DNA from: Promethearchaeota archaeon
Lineage (GTDB): Archaea > Asgardarchaeota > Lokiarchaeia > Sigynarchaeales > SOKP01
Assembly: GCA_004524515.1 (NCBI GenBank)
Contig: SDNV01000103.1
Coordinates: forward strand, 1 to 9,648
Direction: 5' to 3'
Length of the DNA: 9,648 bases
This document shows positions 1 to 6,414 of this stretch, one piece after another (within the stretch, counting starts at the first letter, position 1; each line of letters opens with the position of its first letter). The notes under the pieces were generated by a model. The model ran no database searches and was not told where the DNA came from. It saw only the letters and a program-made list of their open reading frames with translations. Position numbers and translations under genes: made by a program.

Positions 1-456
1 AAATCCATTGATAGCTTCTTTATATGTACACTTTAAATTACCGCCATAATTTTTAAAGATCACAATAACATGTGTATAGTCATAATCATCCTGAAATTGT
101 ATAATAAAATTTATATTGTTAAAATTGTCAGTTTTATCTATACCATCAAATTCACTTAAAAAATATAGCTTATTATCAAATTGATCATTAATTTCGTTTC
201 CATTTTTATCATATTTTAAGACCATCCCATCCCAGGTATCCCAATCATTTAAACTCATTTTGTTTTGTTCAGAAATTAAATTTTCATCAATTTCTGAATT
301 ATAATCTCCTGAAAATTGATTTAAAAAATATTGATTGTTGAATGAATAGGTATTTGTATTAAGTCTAAGAGATATTTCAAGATATGGTGAAATTACATAG
401 TTTAATAGTATAAAAGTAAGTATAATACTATTAGCTTTTATTGTAAAATTTTTCAT
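1..456 (-). CDS. Secreted protein, N-terminal part; probable subtilase (S8) with I9-like propeptide (partial)
   Basis: An open frame of 152 codons runs off the left edge of the window, so the C-terminal part, including any catalytic domain, is missing. The N-terminus starts with a few polar and basic residues (MKNFTIK), then a hydrophobic stretch at about residues 9-25, which fits a signal peptide or membrane anchor. A polar, acidic linker rich in Asn and Asp follows (about 30-112). Residues 115-152 contain THVIVIFKNYGG and then a segment ending YKEAINGF. This pattern of a V-I-V-x-F-K strand followed by an aromatic-x-x-x-INGF motif is typical of the inhibitor I9 propeptide of secreted subtilisin-like proteases. 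The subtilase assignment is inferred from that short motif only. An in-frame ATG seven codons upstream (position 477) is an alternative start; neither start has a good ribosome binding site. Confidence 0.6.
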   Translation of the reverse strand, partial: MKNFTIKANSIILTFILLNYVISPYLEISLRLNTNTYSFNNQYFLNQFSGDYNSEIDENLISEQNKMSLNDWDTWDGMVLKYDKNGNEINDQFDNKLYFLSEFDGIDKTDNFNNINFIIQFQDDYDYTHVIVIFKNYGGNLKCTYKEAINGF

Positions 457-563
457 AGATCTCAAATATTCAATCATCTATTTATTTCTTATTTATTTAA
501 ACCAAAAACCATAATTTTTTTTAAAAATTAATAATTAATTATCTCACATAGAACGGTCTTCAT

Positions 564-577
564 GAAAATTTTATGAG
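564..577 (+). promoter_or_regulatory. Possible TATA box for the tRNA-Ala gene
   Basis: An AT-only core (AAAATTTTAT) lies about 25-35 bases before the mature tRNA 5' end, a reasonable distance for an archaeal TATA element. The whole upstream region is AT-rich, so the choice among similar stretches is weak. Confidence 0.25.
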
Positions 578-599
578 TTTTATCCGAATTTTTACAAAT

Positions 600-697
600 G
601 GGGTCGTGGATTAGCTCGGAAGATCGTTCGCTTGGCATGCGAAAGGCCGCGGGTTCGAATCTCGCTGATTTGGCGAGCGACATTCCCGCCGACTCCA
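600..697 (+). tRNA. tRNA-Ala(GGC) with a 24-nt intron in the T-loop
   Basis: The cloverleaf folds by hand. The acceptor stem 600-606/690-696 has seven pairs including the G3:U70 wobble (602/694), the alanine identity element, with discriminator A at 697. The D-stem is 609-612/622-625, with GG at 618-619. The anticodon stem is 627-631/639-643, with loop TTGGCAT, giving anticodon GGC at 634-636. The variable loop is 644-648. The T-stem is 649-653/685-689. The T-loop is broken: TTCGAA at 654-659 is separated from the final T and the 3' T-stem strand by an insert at 660-683. Removing the insert gives a 74-nt tRNA with a standard TTCGAAT T-loop. CCA is not encoded, so it would be added after transcription. 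The gene stands alone between an outward-facing protein gene on the left and the transporter gene on the right. Confidence 0.95.
660..683 (+). other. Noncanonical tRNA intron at position 59/60 with bulge-helix-bulge
   Basis: The precursor can form a near-ideal bulge-helix-bulge. The outer helix is the T-stem (649-653/685-689). The 3' bulge is ATT at 682-684. The central helix is 654-657/678-681: three pairs plus a T-C mismatch beside the outer helix. The 5' bulge is AAT at 658-660, and the inner helix is CTCGC/GCGAG (661-665/673-677) with a 7-nt loop. Cutting between the second and third base of each 3-nt bulge, as archaeal splicing endonuclease does, releases 660-683 and restores a canonical T-loop. 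Most archaeal tRNA introns lie at 37/38; introns at 59/60 are known in some archaea but are uncommon. Sequence alone would allow the boundaries to shift by a base or two, and the bulge-helix-bulge geometry decides them. Confidence 0.85.
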
Positions 698-765
698 TTC
701 ATCAACCATAAACTAAATTCTATATGAAATTTTTTATTTAGAATTGGTTGATTGAAAGTTTTTTT
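698..765 (+). terminator. Stem-loop plus T7 run directly after tRNA-Ala
   Basis: Starting at the first base after the tRNA, 698-708 pairs with 745-756 (eight continuous pairs 701-708/745-752, then three more across a single bulged T at 753). A second inner helix pairs 717-722 with 739-744. The hairpin is followed by a T7 run at 759-765. This is the layout of an intrinsic terminator and fits transcription ending after the tRNA. Archaeal termination depends mainly on the U-tract, so the hairpin may instead guide 3'-end processing. Confidence 0.55.
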
Positions 766-780
766 AACTTCCAAATCTTA

Positions 781-790
781 TTTATTATAA
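781..790 (+). promoter_or_regulatory. Candidate TATA box upstream of the transporter gene
   Basis: TTTATTATAA lies 16-25 bases before the ATG at 806 and well upstream of the GTG at 867. If used, transcription would begin at about 806-815. That would support translation starting upstream of 867, possibly from a leaderless or near-leaderless message. Surrounding sequence is also AT-rich, so confidence is low. Confidence 0.3.
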
Positions 791-866
791 TTAATTTAAT
801 ATTTGATGGGTATTTCATATTCCGCTCACCACTGTCAAAACAAAAGATTTAATTCCGATTGTTTTA

Positions 867-3074
867 GTGGTCTTATTATTATTTGTTTCAATTGCATGTG
901 CAAACATGCTTATTCCAAGCTACGCAGTAATCCAACAGGAATTTAATATCCCAGTAGCTTTAATTGCGATACCAGATGCGTTATTTATATTAGTGAGTGC
1001 TGGTTTTGCTATAATCTGGGGGTATTATACTGATCGCATAAATAGAACGAAAGTTATAAGAGTAGGCGCGTTTTCATGGACCTTTGGAATGGTTTTAACT
1101 GCGTTGAGTAGTTCTTATGAAATGCTTATTATTAGCAGGATGCTTAGCGGAGCGGGATTAGGTTGCGTTTTACCTGTAGGGTATTCAATTATCTCTGATG
1201 CCATCCCCCCCGAGGAGAGATCCGGGTGGTTTGGGGCATTAGCAATTTTAAGCTCTATTTCTAATGGAACGGGGCAAGCCTTGTCCTCATTTATAGGTCC
1301 TATTTTTGGGTGGAGATTTCCGTTCATTCTATTGTCGATCATTAGTTTTTGTATCATAGGGATTTTATTTTTTGTAAAGATACCCCAAAGAGGGGCTAGC
1401 GATAGGGAATTATTAGATTTAACCGACTTTAATCTGGAATACAGTTATCGCATCTCAAGAGAAGATTTATCGGAGATTGTGAGAAAAAAGACAAATCGTC
1501 ATTTAATTTCTCAGGGATTTTTAACGGTTATTCCCGGAACAATTTTAGTGTATTTTTTAACTTCAATGTTAGTGCTTTATTATTTCACAGAATTACCTCC
1601 TGAAATAAAGCTTCAAACCGCAACAATTTTTGCCGGAATGGTAGGGATTGGATATATTTTAGGGAATGTAATTATTTCACGTGCAAGTGATGCATTATTT
1701 AAAAGAAATAAGAGAAACAGAGCCAGATTAGCAACGATTTGTATGATTATTGCCATTCCTTTGTGCCTTATAATGCTTTTTATTATTGAACCAATTGAAG
1801 TATCGAAACTCAATATTAATTATCCAGATCATATCGCTCCAGGGGATACATGGCACTATATTTTCTTAACTGTCGGGCAAATATTTAAGGTTTATCCCAG
1901 TTATGGATGGTATTTCATCTTTGGGCTGATAGGATCAACTTTGGGAGCCGCACCAGTAGCTAATAAAAATGCTATAATGATTGATATAAATATGCCTGAA
2001 CATAAAGGAACTGCCGCCTCATTTTTCAATCTTTCAGAGCAATTAGGTAAAGGTTTTACTCTTTTGATCTCATTTATGTTAATATCCATGCTAGGAAGTA
2101 TATTTAATATGATGGTCTTCTCGGTCTTCTTTTGGATTCCCGCTGCCATTTTTTGGTTTCTTGCCAGCAGAACGGTTGAAGATGATATGACGAATAAATC
2201 TAAAATTTTGTCTGAAAGAAAACAAGTAAGCTTAATTGACTATATTTTCGAATTAGAGATTCAAATGGATAGAGCCATACAAAAAGTGCAAGATTCAAAA
2301 TATTATATTGAAACCAATCCAGATAAATTTAACCAATTATTAGATGATGCAGCGAAAATTTATACTTTTTGTGAAATGGAGGGAGTCTCTAGAAGTATTA
2401 CAAATATAGAAAAAAAAGCACATATTTTAAAATTGAGAACTCTTTTACTTAAAGCAGAAGCCAATATTATATTCAAAGGATTAAAAGATCAAAGTCTTAC
2501 GGCTAAAGAAATAGATGATTTGAATGAAAAATTAAGAAAATTAAAGAAAAAAATTAACGATTGGGAAAAGAGTACTTTTGGTGAATTGGAAACATATTAT
2601 GAAGATGCGTATTTAAAAATTGTAGAAGCTAGACTAAATCGACAAGATTTAATTAAGAGTCGCGATAAAATAGCGCAAGCGGTTCATATTTATGAGAGAG
2701 TAAAATATTTATTAATTGAACGAATTGAGGAAATTGAAGAAAAAGAGGACTCAGATGAAGAGGAATCAATTATTTTTAAAAAGGAAAGAAATCTCTTAGA
2801 AAGATGCTCTAAGTCATTATCTGCTACCCTCAAATTAAAAGAAGAAATTGAGAGTGTGTTTATCCAATTAAAAGAACACGGCATTCGCCAATGGGATTTA
2901 CGAAAAATTTCCCAATTAACATCTGAATATCAAGTGGATATATATCAAGTAATTGTAGATACTTTTGGTCAAGATGAAGAGACTAAACAAGCGATATTAA
3001 AAATATTACGAGACATAGATGAAATTTTTAATGAATATGATAAAACTCGTCCCGATTATGCTCCTATTTTTTAA
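867..3074 (+). CDS. Major facilitator superfamily transporter with long cytoplasmic coiled-coil tail
   Basis: Residues 1-437 form a two-halved MFS membrane domain. The loop after the second helix carries the signature GYYTDRINRTK (52-62, motif A: G-x-x-x-D-R-x-x-R). A related sequence, GNVIISRASD, occurs in the second half (about 266-275). A P-x-x-x-S-I-I-S-D-x-x-P-x-E-x-R stretch (103-118) follows the fourth helix and is reminiscent of spinster-like and sugar-phosphate-type MFS proteins, but the substrate cannot be told. Residues about 445-735 are soluble, highly charged and helical, with Lys/Glu-rich coiled-coil segments (for example 546-572 and 610-640), and are predicted to be cytoplasmic. 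Typical MFS proteins end near residue 400-450, so this tail is an added domain of unknown function. The GTG start at 867 falls inside the first membrane helix and has no ribosome binding site. The frame stays open back to 807, encoding residues that fit a natural N-terminus, so the true start is probably upstream. A T6 run at 3094-3099 follows the stop. Confidence 0.9.
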   Translation: MVLLLFVSIACANMLIPSYAVIQQEFNIPVALIAIPDALFILVSAGFAIIWGYYTDRINRTKVIRVGAFSWTFGMVLTALSSSYEMLIISRMLSGAGLGCVLPVGYSIISDAIPPEERSGWFGALAILSSISNGTGQALSSFIGPIFGWRFPFILLSIISFCIIGILFFVKIPQRGASDRELLDLTDFNLEYSYRISREDLSEIVRKKTNRHLISQGFLTVIPGTILVYFLTSMLVLYYFTELPPEIKLQTATIFAGMVGIGYILGNVIISRASDALFKRNKRNRARLATICMIIAIPLCLIMLFIIEPIEVSKLNINYPDHIAPGDTWHYIFLTVGQIFKVYPSYGWYFIFGLIGSTLGAAPVANKNAIMIDINMPEHKGTAASFFNLSEQLGKGFTLLISFMLISMLGSIFNMMVFSVFFWIPAAIFWFLASRTVEDDMTNKSKILSERKQVSLIDYIFELEIQMDRAIQKVQDSKYYIETNPDKFNQLLDDAAKIYTFCEMEGVSRSITNIEKKAHILKLRTLLLKAEANIIFKGLKDQSLTAKEIDDLNEKLRKLKKKINDWEKSTFGELETYYEDAYLKIVEARLNRQDLIKSRDKIAQAVHIYERVKYLLIERIEEIEEKEDSDEEESIIFKKERNLLERCSKSLSATLKLKEEIESVFIQLKEHGIRQWDLRKISQLTSEYQVDIYQVIVDTFGQDEETKQAILKILRDIDEIFNEYDKTRPDYAPIF

Positions 3075-3097
3075 AAATTAGAATAAGAGGAACTTTT

Positions 3098-3394
3098 TTA
3101 ATTACAATTAATTATTTCAGATTTTAATATTTCTATAAATTTAATTTTTTCATTCTTCGGAATTTCTTGTACTGGAACTCCTATTAAATGATAATGATCA
3201 GGATATTCCGTCTCGAAAAAAAGATTTATTAACAAAATTAAGCAATTTCTTACTTTTAAATAATTTCTGGGATTTTGCTCTTCTAAATCTCCCATTAAAT
3301 TAATTAAAAAATGGTTAATCCACGTATTTATTGCTTGAGACTCGCGTGTCTCTTTTTTTTTATAATAATCTAAAATCTCATCTAAACAATTCAT
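3098..3394 (-). CDS. Hypothetical 98-aa protein
   Basis: I do not recognise this protein. It is predicted mostly helical, with amphipathic helices around residues 1-14 and 22-37, a hydrophobic helix LILLINLFF near 51-59, and an acidic, aromatic turn (about 60-70) before a final helix. It has no signal peptide, no Cys/His metal site and no recognised enzyme motif. It starts with ATG and ends only 23 bp from the convergent transporter gene. A run of nine A residues in the coding strand encodes the KKK at about residues 12-14 (complement of 3353-3361), which makes this spot prone to slippage or sequencing error. The open frame with native-looking composition supports a real gene, but its short length leaves doubt. 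Confidence 0.6.
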   Translation of the reverse strand: MNCLDEILDYYKKKETRESQAINTWINHFLINLMGDLEEQNPRNYLKVRNCLILLINLFFETEYPDHYHLIGVPVQEIPKNEKIKFIEILKSEIINCN

Positions 3395-3497
3395 TTTTAG
3401 GAATTAAATAATCTGAAATTAGTATATTCTCTACCAAGAAAAGACATGGTGATGTAGGCTTTTAAATCTTTTGTGTTTGGGATGGTTTTTAAAATCC

Positions 3498-3557
3498 AAA
3501 AAAAACCATTCAATTATTTTTCAGACCAGTAAAATTAGCCCAAAATTGAATGGTTTT
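3498..3557 (-). terminator. 14-bp perfect inverted repeat with T8 run, terminator-like
   Basis: The arms are 3502-3515 and 3544-3557, a perfect 14-bp match, with the 28-base loop itself holding a small helix (3516-3520/3531-3535). Read on the minus strand, the distal arm runs into eight T residues (complement of 3498-3505). The element would therefore resemble an intrinsic terminator about 125 bp downstream of the 182-aa gene at 3683-4231. GGTTTTT at 3484-3490 can pair with AAAAACC at 3501-3507, offering a competing fold. No flanking direct repeat was seen, so a mobile-element origin is not supported. Confidence 0.5.
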
Positions 3558-3651
3558 GTTAAATCTATTCGTTTTTTCAATCTAAAATAAAAATGGATGG
3601 ATTAGAGTCAAAAATTATTCTTATTAGAATTGGTAATGATAAAAAGCTTTA

Positions 3652-3671
3652 ATTTCTAAATTAATAGAAAT
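3652..3671 (-). terminator. Small AT-rich hairpin just after the 182-aa gene
   Basis: ATTTCTA (3652-3658) and TAGAAAT (3665-3671) form a 7-bp stem with a 6-base loop, 11 bases beyond the stop codon of the minus-strand gene. A five-T run lies a few bases further downstream on the minus strand. The stem is weak, with only one G-C pair, and such matches are common in AT-rich DNA. Confidence 0.25.
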
Positions 3672-3682
3672 ATAAGGATAAT

Positions 3683-4231
3683 TTATACTTCTACAGACTG
3701 AATAAAATTATCGATGCTTTGCTCTAAATCTATTATATCTTCAACATCCTTAATATCTATACTCGCAAGTTTGTTTAAGAACTCTTTAAGTAATTTTTCT
3801 TTAGATTTATCAGTGGGAAATAATAAGCTGCTTCGATAATGTTCCCAATCCAAAATATTTGAGAAGATCAGAAAGAGAATTTCTATATGGGTGTATTCAA
3901 TCAAATTTAAAAGCTTATCTTTAGTGATTAAATTTTTTGTATGATCCTTGTAGAAGTTAGATAAGTCATTGTAATAATTGGTAAGTCGGGCAATATTTTC
4001 CAATTGGGTTTGTAGTGCCGCTTGGTTAATGGGAGACTCTTCGTCTTTATACATAATTTCAAAATACTTCATAATAAAATCTTTTAGCTTCTCTACCTTT
4101 GTTTGGAAAACACGGGTCTTGACAATACGCGTAAACATCGGACTCTCTTTATCTTTATAAAACTTGAGCTCGAACTTAACGAGATCCAATATATCAAAAA
4201 AAAGTTCTCTTATATCAATATTTTCAGCCAT
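3683..4231 (-). CDS. Hypothetical 182-aa helical protein
   Basis: I do not recognise a family. The protein appears all-helical and soluble, with many charged residues and regularly spaced hydrophobics. Residues 1-27 form an amphipathic helix, 40-63 a Lys/Phe/Ile-rich helix, 75-95 a Gln/Leu/Tyr helix, 104-128 a more hydrophobic helix (IEILFLIFSNILDW), and 140-180 an acidic helical end. There are no Cys residues and no obvious catalytic cluster, so a structural, adaptor or protein-binding role is more likely than an enzyme, but this is inference. It starts at an ATG with the weak upstream sequence GATGTC. It is separated from the nucleotidyltransferase gene by 187 bp of AT-rich DNA, so the two are probably transcribed independently. 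Confidence 0.75.
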   Translation of the reverse strand: MAENIDIRELFFDILDLVKFELKFYKDKESPMFTRIVKTRVFQTKVEKLKDFIMKYFEIMYKDEESPINQAALQTQLENIARLTNYYNDLSNFYKDHTKNLITKDKLLNLIEYTHIEILFLIFSNILDWEHYRSSLLFPTDKSKEKLLKEFLNKLASIDIKDVEDIIDLEQSIDNFIQSVEV

Positions 4232-4418
4232 ATGACATCGATTTGTCTGTTTATTTTTAATTAATATTATAGAATTTAAACTATAAAAATCTACTATTTA
4301 TACAATTCTAAATACAATAAAAAATTTTATTTTTAGCTTATATAAAAAAATACAGAAATTTGTTTTAGAGGTTAATATTATTAGATATATGAATTCCTAT
4401 TTTCTAAATATTTCGTAA

Positions 4419-5363
4419 TTAGATATTTTTTGATCTTTTTTTAGTTTTAATCTTAATTTTTTTGAACCAAATACCTTTAATATGTATTTTAATTATCCTA
4501 AAAGGACAGCGAAGCATAAAATTAAAATCTATATGCGGATTTCTTCTCAATTCGATAAATTTTGAATAAAACCTTTTCGCTTTAATTTTGTTTTTTGTTG
4601 ATTTCTCAATCATGATAAAACGTCTTATAATAATCTCAAGAGATTCAGAATCTTCAAATGCGTAATGGTTAGCTGCTCGAAGAGACCATTTAATTGCTTC
4701 CAATTGATATTTTGGTTTGAAGATTTTTAGGGGTGAAAATAGTAAACATAAGAGAGAGATCAATAAATTCATTGAAATGCTTTTAATCATATCAAAAGGT
4801 TCGATCTCCACCTTTTCTTTGACAAGATCTCGTAAATCTTCTCCCCATAAGACAGAACTATTATCCACAACACTACTCAACACAAGTTTTTTAGGAGCAA
4901 AAATATCTGAAAGAATTTTATTTACACTGAATATTTTATGAAATATACCACTTTCAAAATACGTTTTTTTTGTTAAAAAATGACTTACAAACATACCAGT
5001 TGTCTGTTGCATGACATCAAGCATTTTATTAACAAAATTTGAATTATTTTTTCGAAAATTATGCTTATTCTCAAGTGCGATGAGATATTTTTCTAACTTT
5101 CTTAAAAACGAAGTTGACACATTATCTTTAAAAACAATAAGTAAATCGCAATCAGACAATACTGTATTCTCTTTATTTTTAGAATGATTTTTCAATTGGC
5201 TGCCAAATAGAATAATGGATAATACCTTATCCATTCCCTTTTCTTTATTTATAATTAAGATAACATCATGGATATAATTTCTAGACTGCTCATTAATTTC
5301 TAGTAATTTCGAGTCTACTTCTTCCGAAATTCTTTTTGATTCAATTAGCCGGGTCTCTTGCAA
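4419..5363 (-). CDS. Nucleotidyltransferase-fold (DNA polymerase beta superfamily) protein
   Basis: Residues about 45-80 carry the nucleotidyltransferase signature: a hydrophobic strand leading to F-G-S (53-55), then S-D-C-D-L-L-I-V (70-77), whose D71 and D73 would bind the catalytic metal. The insert between GS and DxD is slightly long. A third catalytic acid is not obvious; D117 is one candidate. Residues 171-179 read VLWGEDLRD, a motif often seen after the catalytic domain in aminoglycoside-nucleotidyltransferase-like proteins. The C-terminal half is helical, with a hydrophobic segment at 199-214, and ends in a very basic tail (296-314). The substrate is unknown: it might modify a small molecule, RNA or protein. 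The start is a TTG, because an in-frame stop lies just two codons upstream and no ATG precedes the domain in frame until M44. An out-of-frame ATG at 5373 opens only a 10-codon peptide across the start. The 236-bp region upstream (5364-5599) shows nothing but AT-rich promoter-like sequence. Confidence 0.82.
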   Translation of the reverse strand: MQETRLIESKRISEEVDSKLLEINEQSRNYIHDVILIINKEKGMDKVLSIILFGSQLKNHSKNKENTVLSDCDLLIVFKDNVSTSFLRKLEKYLIALENKHNFRKNNSNFVNKMLDVMQQTTGMFVSHFLTKKTYFESGIFHKIFSVNKILSDIFAPKKLVLSSVVDNSSVLWGEDLRDLVKEKVEIEPFDMIKSISMNLLISLLCLLFSPLKIFKPKYQLEAIKWSLRAANHYAFEDSESLEIIIRRFIMIEKSTKNKIKAKRFYSKFIELRRNPHIDFNFMLRCPFRIIKIHIKGIWFKKIKIKTKKRSKNI

Positions 5364-5599
5364 GAATTATCATTCGGTTTTAATTTTTTTAATTAAGAAT
5401 AAAGACGGTTTGGAAGTTATTTAATTTTGATTTTACAAATAGCGTTTTAATTAAATATTTGTTTAAATAAATTTAAAATTTTGTATGTCAGTTATAAACT
5501 GAAAAAAATGTAAATTACCTCAAAATGTAACAATTTATTAAATAAAATAAATTTGAAATCCTAAATTTTTTATGGAAAGAAGCAGACAAATGATTAATT

Positions 5600-6382
5600 T
5601 TATCTAAAATAGGAATCTGGACCTTTATCTTCCGGAGGACCTTTCATGAAATAATCCGCTTGTTTTTTAAACGAATCAAACACACTCTGCATTTCTTCAA
5701 TTTTTTTATCTAACTCTTCGAAAGTCATCTCTATGTTAAAATATTCTTTTAATAATTTCACTAAAGCTTTTGATGCCTTGGGATCTAGACTCATCATTGG
5801 CAATGGAAGGGTTTCAGCTAACAGACACACTCCAGGAGCAAATCCCCGTGATCCCGCCCAGGCCGGTAAAATTCCATTAGCTCCCGCGATTATTCCGCCC
5901 TCCATTATTGTTGTATTATTAAATTTCAAGAAAGTTTCAATAATACTTTTATCCGTGCAGCACACATGAACTTTAGGCTCATTAAAGACTTTATCAGAAA
6001 CTAATGCGCCAGTACTTACATACATTTCTAATTTTCCTCCAGTAAGGTCATCCATCACTTCGCAAAATTTCTTCGTGAATTCAAAAACTCCCTCCGCACT
6101 TTGAGGTTGAAAATCAGCTGTTAAGATGAAAAAATCATTAGTTTTTCTTGATATATAATATACTTTAGCCGTGGGTATTTCTAATAATCCCTCTTCAACG
6201 GTACTTTTTGGGGGAAAATCAAAAAATTCGATATTTAAGAATAATTCTGCTTTTAGAGCATCTTTTATAGAGCTGATCGCTAGTTTTCCTACAAGTGCTA
6301 TACCTGGCCATCCGATTAACACAATCGGGGAATTAAGACTAGCTTTATCTAATTCGAATTTTTTTTCTATATTGAAAAACAT
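5600..6382 (-). CDS. PAC2 family protein (proteasome assembly chaperone-like)
   Basis: The length of 260 residues and motif order fit the PAC2 family: GWPGIALVGKLA near the N-terminus (24-35), an acidic-aromatic strand with FPPKS (56-60), a central YVSTGAL strand (121-127), EGGIIAGANGIL (161-172), CLLAET (186-191), and a DPKAS-type helix (200-204) followed by a C-terminal helix. Characterised archaeal members of this family assist 20S proteasome assembly, and some remain of unknown role; which applies here cannot be decided from sequence. There are no signal or membrane segments, so it should act in the cytoplasm. The ATG at 6382 comes 32 bp after the stop of the upstream membrane-protein gene on the same strand, which suggests co-transcription. 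The charged C-terminal end (about 222-260) is longer than the core needs and could be a binding tail. Confidence 0.88.
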   Translation of the reverse strand: MFFNIEKKFELDKASLNSPIVLIGWPGIALVGKLAISSIKDALKAELFLNIEFFDFPPKSTVEEGLLEIPTAKVYYISRKTNDFFILTADFQPQSAEGVFEFTKKFCEVMDDLTGGKLEMYVSTGALVSDKVFNEPKVHVCCTDKSIIETFLKFNNTTIMEGGIIAGANGILPAWAGSRGFAPGVCLLAETLPLPMMSLDPKASKALVKLLKEYFNIEMTFEELDKKIEEMQSVFDSFKKQADYFMKGPPEDKGPDSYFR

Positions 6383-6414
6383 TTCATTTTTTTTGTTTTT
6401 TAATTATGTTTTAT

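Noticed and set aside
592..774. A 60-codon minus-strand frame over the tRNA gene
   Set aside because: It is antisense to a clearly folded tRNA and its downstream hairpin, so it is a chance frame.
806..943. ATG-initiated frame of about 45 codons overlapping the transporter start
   Set aside because: It stops early, has Cys-rich, unprotein-like composition, and lies one base out of frame with the transporter; its ATG is more relevant to the start question than as a separate gene.
1115..2884. Several minus-strand frames of 60-80 codons inside the transporter gene
   Set aside because: They are antisense shadows of a well-supported coding frame with MFS motifs.
3502..3557. Inverted repeat as the ends of a mini transposable element or a CRISPR-like unit
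   Set aside because: There is only one pair of arms, no target-site duplication and no repeated units; a terminator-like element is the simpler reading.
3978..4160. Plus-strand 60-codon frame inside the 182-aa gene
   Set aside because: It is a shadow of the longer opposite-strand frame with more natural composition.
4419..5363. MNT-HEPN toxin-antitoxin system
   Set aside because: The nucleotidyltransferase is much larger than a minimal antitoxin and no adjacent gene shows a HEPN motif by eye.
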